A stretch of 18,686 nucleotides of DNA from an uncultured Chlamydiae bacterium. GTDB lineage: Bacteria; Chlamydiota; Chlamydiia; Chlamydiales; SM23-39. A model generated the notes under the pieces. The model searched no databases. It had not been told where the DNA came from and worked only from the letters and a program-made list of their open reading frames with translations. Positions 14,322 to 18,686 of this stretch are shown here, piece by piece; the stretch's first letter is position 1; each line of letters begins with the position of its first letter. The stretch is from contig CAISYW010000134.1 of assembly GCA_903889795.1 (NCBI GenBank), forward strand, positions 1 to 18,686, written 5' to 3'. The translations under genes were made by a program, and so were the position numbers.

Positions 14322-15312
14322 TTCCCATCGCATCGCGCACTTCCATCAAGGTCTGGTGAGCAACTTGGGCTGCGATATCCGACCCCTTGAACAACATATT
14401 CATGACGGCTGAAGAATCCTTCGCAAACGATTCACGGCGTTGACGAATGGGATCGAGAAATGCTTGCAGCACTTCAAGGAGATATTTTTTCACAACCGAA
14501 TCTCCCAAGCCCCCACGCTGATAATGCGCCTTCAGATCGGCAATTTTGACTTTGTCTTTTCCAAACGCATCGAGATAGGTAAACACAGGGTTTCCCTCGA
14601 CTTTTCCCGGATCTTCCACGTGCAGATGTCCCGCATCGGTGTACATGCCTTTAACTTTCGCAGCCACAACATCGGCGCTATCCGACAAAAATATCGCATT
14701 GCCTAGTCCCTTACTCATTTTTGCCTTTCCATCCGTCCCGGGAAGACGGGCAATCGTAGAGATAATAGCCTCAGGCTCGACGAGAACAGAACAGTTGTAG
14801 AGCCGATTAAATTTTCGAACTACCTCAACCGTCTGCTCAATCATCGGAATTTGATCATCGCCAACAGGTACCAGCTGCGCCTTGAATGCCGTAATATCGG
14901 CAGCCTGAGAAATCGGATAGATCATGAACCCGGCCGGCACGTTTTCACCGAATCCTTTTTGCTGGATTTCCAGTTTCACTGTCGGATTATGCTTTAAGCG
15001 ATTCCAGGTCACCAGATTCAGATAATAAATCGTCAGTTCGGCCAGAGCCGGAACGAGTGATTGGATAAATATCGTCGTCTTTTTCGGATCGATCCCCACA
15101 GCGAGATAGTCTAAAGCCACCTCTAAAATCGACTCTCGGATTTTTGCGGGTTCATGAGCATGATCAGTCAGCGCCTGAATATCTGCCAACATGACATACT
15201 GGCGATGGATTTCCTGTAGCTCGACACGGGCGGCAAGAGAGCCGACATAATGTCCCAGATGAAGCCGGCCTGACGGTCGATCACCCGTTAAAATGATTTT
15301 TTGATTTGTCAT
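14299..15312 (-). CDS. trpS: tryptophanyl-tRNA synthetase
   Basis: A 337-residue class I aminoacyl-tRNA synthetase that charges tRNA-Trp. ILTGDRPSGRLHLGHYVGSL (7-26) carries the HIGH-type motif as HLGH (18-21). AGFMIYPISQAADI (127-140) and GDDQIPMIEQ (151-160) are the tryptophan-pocket region, and the KMSKS loop appears as KMSKG (198-202), with Gly replacing the last Ser. The opening TGDRPSG is the form I associate with one of the two bacterial TrpRS subgroups (streptococcal-like), as against GIQPSG of Bacillus-type enzymes. Length is normal for bacterial TrpRS, so it should be intact. I start it at ATG 15312; a TTG at 15321 would add three residues, and neither has a strong ribosome site. 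It is transcribed away from pknD and ends tail to tail with the response regulator, overlapping it by 23 bases. Confidence 0.95.
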   Translation of the reverse strand: MTNQKIILTGDRPSGRLHLGHYVGSLAARVELQEIHRQYVMLADIQALTDHAHEPAKIRESILEVALDYLAVGIDPKKTTIFIQSLVPALAELTIYYLNLVTWNRLKHNPTVKLEIQQKGFGENVPAGFMIYPISQAADITAFKAQLVPVGDDQIPMIEQTVEVVRKFNRLYNCSVLVEPEAIISTIARLPGTDGKAKMSKGLGNAIFLSDSADVVAAKVKGMYTDAGHLHVEDPGKVEGNPVFTYLDAFGKDKVKIADLKAHYQRGGLGDSVVKKYLLEVLQAFLDPIRQRRESFAKDSSAVMNMLFKGSDIAAQVAHQTLMEVRDAMGINYRSYF

Positions 15313-15358
15313 AATGATCAATAATAATTCATTTTCCAGGAAAGGTAAAGAATTTCAA

Positions 15359-15375
15359 TTTATACTACGATCGGC
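15359..15375 (-). promoter_or_regulatory. candidate -10 region of trpS
   Basis: On the minus strand, GCCGATCGTAGTATAAA has TATAAA (complement of 15359-15364) about 47 bases before the ATG at 15312, a sensible leader. The 17 bases closely match GCCGATAGCAGTATAAA upstream of pknD on the other strand. No good -35 hexamer was seen. The rest of the 190-base divergent gap 15313-15502 shows nothing else recognisable. Confidence 0.4.
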
Positions 15376-15434
15376 TTGAAATCCCAGGGCCTAGTATGAG
15401 CGGGAAGGGGGTTTCCTTGTTAGCGGATGAAAAA

Positions 15435-15463
15435 TCAAATATTCGGGCCGATAGCAGTATAAA
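15435..15463 (+). promoter_or_regulatory. candidate promoter of pknD
   Basis: TATAAA (15458-15463) within TAGCAGTATAAA, with TCAAAT (15435-15440) 17 bases upstream, the same arrangement as before the 1690 gene. Transcription would start near 15470, about 33 bases before ATG 15503. Confidence 0.45.
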
Positions 15464-15502
15464 CTTGCATCAAACGCCGGAATATGGGATGAGAGGTGGA
15501 CA

Positions 15503-18268
15503 ATGATCCAAAAATCAATTAAAAAACCAGTTCCTGAACCGGTGCTGCCGCCTTCTATCGGCCCCTACACAATCTTGCGTAGCATAGGCCGAGGCGGTAT
15601 GGGCGAGGTTTTTCTCGCACAGGATACCGATTGCGGCCGCAACCTTGCCTTAAAGCGGATCCGCCCCGATTTGGCAAAAAACCAGACGATTTTAAACCGT
15701 TTTCTACGAGAAGCAAAGGTTGCCAGCCAACTCACCCACCCATCAATTATCCCCATACTCTCGATCCAGAGCAAATTGCCCGACGTTTACTACACCATGC
15801 CCTATGTTGAAGGCGACACGCTAAAACAGATCCTCAAAACCCCCGGCGAATCACAGAGCCAGAGCCAAACAGCGGTTCCTTTCACAGGTCGATCGATCCC
15901 ATCTCTTGCCCGTGTCTTTTTACAAGTCTGCGAAGCGGTCGCTTACACCCATTCAAAGGGAGTTTTACATCGAGACCTCAAACCCGAAAACATCATTGTC
16001 GGCAAATATGGGGAAGTGATGATCCTCGACTGGGGAATCGCCGATTTCATTTCGGAACTGACCGCGCAAAAGCAAACGGGTGCTGCTGAAAATGACCTGA
16101 ATGATAATGAAAATTTGACTCGGCCCGGAAAAATTACGGGCACCCTGGCTTATATGGCGCCCGAGCGTCTTTTAGGCGAATCGTCAACTACGGGCGCGGA
16201 TATTTATTCATTAGGCGTGATGCTCTATTACATGCTCACCCTGCAACTGCCCTTTCAACGTAAATCAATTGCCGCGTTCCGCAAACAAGCGGCGGATGAA
16301 CGGTTGCTCGACCCTCTCGAGGCGGCACCTTATCGCGACATCCCCCACCAACTAGCAGCCGTTTGCTGCAAATGCCTCTCTTTTAATCCAAAAGAGCGTT
16401 TTACCCGAGTTGAAGAACTCATTAGCGAAGTCAAGAATTATAGCGAAGGACATGCTGAATGGATTCCTATCGCCTCTCTTCATCCGGGCCATGCGGAAGA
16501 TTGGCAATTCCAAGAAAACATTTTGCCAGCGAAAAACATCGCTATCACACGCGATCTGAATGAAACCGAGTGGGCCGCTGTGATGATTTCGCGAAAAAAC
16601 TTTGCCAGCAGCGTGAAGCTGGAAGCGAACATACGGCTCTTGCCAAACTGTCGGGGAATTGGCTTTTTATTGAGCGTCCCCTCTACTGAAGATCGACAAA
16701 TGTTCGAAGAGGGATATTGTCTATGGATTTCCAATAATGAGTGCCGCCTGATTCGCAATAATGTGCAAGTTTTTAGCATGTGCCACAATTTAGACTTTCA
16801 ACAGAAGCGCAAGCTCTGCTTTGAAAAAGTCGAAGACGTTTTGAGGCTTTTTTTAGACGATCGCCTTCTCTTTACCTACACGAGTCATTTGCCTCTGGCC
16901 GGTTCCTATGTCGGATTATTGCACAAAGACGGCTCGTTCGAAATCGACTCGCTGAAAGTGTACGACGCGAGCAATAATGCCTATGTTCGCTGCCTCGCTG
17001 TTCCCAACGCCTTTCTCAGCCATAAACTCTACGACCTCGCTTTGCAAGAGTATCGAAGGATCGGCCAATCGTTCCCCGGACGCCAAGAGGGGCGCGATGC
17101 GCTATTTCGAGCGGGAGTCGCTCTTCTGGAAAAGGGAAAATCGCAGCGCACCAAACTATTAAAAGAGCAAATCTTTCACCGCGCTTTAAAAGAATTTGGC
17201 AACCTCTATCACACAAGCGGGGCTCCACTCGAATATCTTGGAAAGTCGCTCGTTTATGATGCCCTTGGGGATGCCGATGAAGAAGCAAAATGTTTAGAAC
17301 TCGCTTTGCGCAAATTCCCGAAGCATCCACTGCTGCCGATCCTGAAAGAGCATATTATTTATCGCATGCATGAAAGCTCGCAAACGATGCGCGGGACGGC
17401 ATATCGAGTGATTCTTCTCGCGATACGGCATATTCCCGATCTGATGGAAAATAGCGCCACGAGCTCTTTGATCGACACTTTACAGCACAACATGGAGTCG
17501 CTTTTATTTCTGGAAAAATCAGATGCTGTTCTCACCCAGATCGCCATTCAACTCGCGTTTTGGCTGGCCAAGCCGCTGACGCTCGGAGAAATTTGCGCGA
17601 ATTTAGCTAAACAAGAACCTCCCCCCACTCTGCTCATAGAAAACGCTCTCTTTTGCCTATTGGAACTCGAAGCCATTCCCCAGCTGGAAAAACAGCTCTC
17701 TTCCCTTCCGGCATCCGCACTCTCGATCCAAGGGCGTGTCTATTTCACTGCAGCGCTTTCCGGCCGTCTTCCCCCTCTTCCTGATAATGTCTCAACGAAA
17801 GAAGCCCGGCTCGTTTGTTTTCTTCTCCGTAAAGCACTTGTCCAAAGGCGATTTGCAAATGCAGAAGAGATCGCGACGGCAGCCCGAAAACAAAAATGGC
17901 TAAAACAGGAACGCCTATCGATCGACGCACTGCTGGCTTGGTTTGAGCTGCTCCGACGCAATTTTGAAGCGGCGGGCCGCATTTTTCAATCTTACGATGC
18001 CGAAGAGCTCAATCAGGAATATTCGCCCCTTCATTTTGCCTACGGCTGCTATCTGTACGTAACGCAAGGGGTCGAGACGGCGCAGTCACATTTTTCCAAA
18101 GCCCTGGATTCGCCCTATCCTTGCACTTCAGCCCTTCCCAGCCATTTTCTTTTGGGGCGCATCAACAGCAAGAAAGGGTGGATTGAGCGCGCTTTTTGGT
18201 GGGAAAAAAAGGAGCTGCATCGGCAGCTTGATTTCTTCTATCAGGTAATAGGAAAAAATCAAAAATGA
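15503..18268 (+). CDS. pknD: serine/threonine protein kinase PknD
   Basis: A 921-residue Hanks-type kinase. GAGAGG (15491-15496) precedes the ATG. Kinase domain at about residues 20-320: glycine loop GRGGMGEV (29-36), Lys51 (LALKRI), Glu70 of helix C, catalytic HRDLKPEN (156-163), DWG (176-178) where most kinases have DFG, and MAPE (218-221). Residues about 325-500 form a beta-rich region (EWAAVMISRKN, LEANIRLL, GIGFLLS, LFLDDRLLFTYTSH, YVGLLHKDG) like a LamG/concanavalin jelly roll, followed at about 505-915 by helical, TPR-like repeats. This order and length fit chlamydial PknD (934 residues in C. trachomatis as I recall), the main evidence for the organism. No membrane helix is seen. Known PknD enzymes phosphorylate chlamydial proteins and interact with the kinase Pkn1; targets here are unknown. 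The stop overlaps the NUDIX start as ATGA. Confidence 0.93.
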   Translation: MIQKSIKKPVPEPVLPPSIGPYTILRSIGRGGMGEVFLAQDTDCGRNLALKRIRPDLAKNQTILNRFLREAKVASQLTHPSIIPILSIQSKLPDVYYTMPYVEGDTLKQILKTPGESQSQSQTAVPFTGRSIPSLARVFLQVCEAVAYTHSKGVLHRDLKPENIIVGKYGEVMILDWGIADFISELTAQKQTGAAENDLNDNENLTRPGKITGTLAYMAPERLLGESSTTGADIYSLGVMLYYMLTLQLPFQRKSIAAFRKQAADERLLDPLEAAPYRDIPHQLAAVCCKCLSFNPKERFTRVEELISEVKNYSEGHAEWIPIASLHPGHAEDWQFQENILPAKNIAITRDLNETEWAAVMISRKNFASSVKLEANIRLLPNCRGIGFLLSVPSTEDRQMFEEGYCLWISNNECRLIRNNVQVFSMCHNLDFQQKRKLCFEKVEDVLRLFLDDRLLFTYTSHLPLAGSYVGLLHKDGSFEIDSLKVYDASNNAYVRCLAVPNAFLSHKLYDLALQEYRRIGQSFPGRQEGRDALFRAGVALLEKGKSQRTKLLKEQIFHRALKEFGNLYHTSGAPLEYLGKSLVYDALGDADEEAKCLELALRKFPKHPLLPILKEHIIYRMHESSQTMRGTAYRVILLAIRHIPDLMENSATSSLIDTLQHNMESLLFLEKSDAVLTQIAIQLAFWLAKPLTLGEICANLAKQEPPPTLLIENALFCLLELEAIPQLEKQLSSLPASALSIQGRVYFTAALSGRLPPLPDNVSTKEARLVCFLLRKALVQRRFANAEEIATAARKQKWLKQERLSIDALLAWFELLRRNFEAAGRIFQSYDAEELNQEYSPLHFAYGCYLYVTQGVETAQSHFSKALDSPYPCTSALPSHFLLGRINSKKGWIERAFWWEKKELHRQLDFFYQVIGKNQK

Positions 18269-18686
18269 AAAAACCTTCCCTCTGTTCATCCGAGATTGTT
18301 TACCACGGTTTTTTTGATATCCGAAAAGACCAGATCATGAGATCTGATGGTAAATTGTTTGATTACACGTGCATGGTTCTACACCTTGACGCCGCCGTCG
18401 TCGTGGCTCAAACAAGCGACGGATTATTTGTCCTGAATCGCGAGTATCGTCAACCGACCGGAGATTGGGTTCTCGGATGTCCCGGCGGCCGCTTGGAAGA
18501 AGGCGAGGATCCCATCAAGGGCGGCCAAAGAGAGCTCTTTGAAGAGACGGGCTATTGGTCGGATGAGATCTCAATCATCGGCTGTTGCTACCCCCTTCCC
18601 AGTCTTCTCGATCAAAAAATTTATTTTCTTCACGCGAAAAATGCCATTTTAAAGGGCGGCCAAAGTCTCGATCCCTTCGAATTCAT
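18265..18686 (+). CDS. NUDIX hydrolase, 3' end outside the window
   Basis: An ATG at 18265, overlapping the pknD stop as ATGA, opens a frame that runs to the window edge (140 complete codons, MKKPSLCSSEIVYHGFF...). Residues 75-97 (GRLEEGEDPIKGGQRELFEE and on to TGY) match the NUDIX box GX5EX7REUXEEXGU exactly: Gly75, Glu81, Arg89, Glu90, Glu93, Glu94, Gly96, binding the metal that helps cleave a nucleoside diphosphate linked to another group. The preceding NREYRQPTGDWVLGCPGG (58-75) resembles the strand before the box in ADP-ribose pyrophosphatases (EQYRxP...ElPaG). That makes an ADP-sugar or ADP-ribose hydrolase the best guess; the specificity-defining C-terminus is missing. The overlap predicts co-translation with pknD. 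Confidence 0.9.
   Translation, partial: MKKPSLCSSEIVYHGFFDIRKDQIMRSDGKLFDYTCMVLHLDAAVVVAQTSDGLFVLNREYRQPTGDWVLGCPGGRLEEGEDPIKGGQRELFEETGYWSDEISIIGCCYPLPSLLDQKIYFLHAKNAILKGGQSLDPFEF

Noticed and set aside
1..18686. tRNA, rRNA, CRISPR, insertion sequence or integrase
   Set aside because: No cloverleaf or CCA end, spaced repeat array, terminal inverted repeats or transposase/integrase motif was seen on either strand by reading; no computed search was possible.

Overview
The window looks like chromosome from a member of the Chlamydiae, most likely an amoeba-associated (Parachlamydiales-type) lineage rather than Chlamydia itself. The main argument is a 921-residue Ser/Thr kinase (15503-18268) with the layout of chlamydial PknD: kinase domain with DWG in place of DFG, a jelly-roll-like middle and a long helical-repeat tail. 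The taxonomic call is an inference; no rRNA, tRNA or other marker is present.

Layout. 1-1503: a hypothetical protein with an internally duplicated domain (minus strand), with a possible truncated gene at the left edge. 1690-2061: a small membrane protein. 2141-5285 (plus): a tightly overlapped set of Hpt protein, single-domain response regulator, membrane-anchored HEAT-repeat protein and a processive-type GT2 glycosyltransferase. 5257-7369 (minus): a second response regulator and a TPR/beta-barrel outer-membrane protein of the YaiO/PgaA/BcsC kind, whose 3' end overlaps the GT2 gene. 7590-14321 (plus): a second, soluble GT2 (dolichol-phosphate-mannose-synthase type), a UDP-sugar 6-dehydrogenase, a UDP-glucuronate-decarboxylase-like SDR enzyme, a 1132-residue membrane histidine kinase and a third response regulator. 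14299-15312 (minus): trpS, overlapping the last response regulator tail to tail. 15503-18686 (plus): pknD and the first 140 codons of a NUDIX hydrolase.

How it may work together. The dehydrogenase and decarboxylase-like enzyme could make an unusual nucleotide sugar, the soluble GT2 could transfer a sugar to a lipid or other acceptor, the membrane GT2 with its HEAT partner could polymerise a polysaccharide, and the TPR/beta-barrel protein could carry it across the outer membrane. Interleaved with these are one histidine kinase without a receiver, one stand-alone Hpt protein and three receiver-only proteins, with no DNA-binding or enzymatic output domain anywhere. That is the makeup of a complete phosphorelay whose output is probably by protein contact. 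The 2141-14321 block between ordinary-looking genes is the most interesting part: a candidate signal-gated exopolysaccharide or glycan-export system in a bacterial group not noted for either phosphorelays or secreted polysaccharides.

No tRNA, rRNA, CRISPR, insertion sequence or attachment site was seen. All gaps between genes are under about 220 bases and are described below.
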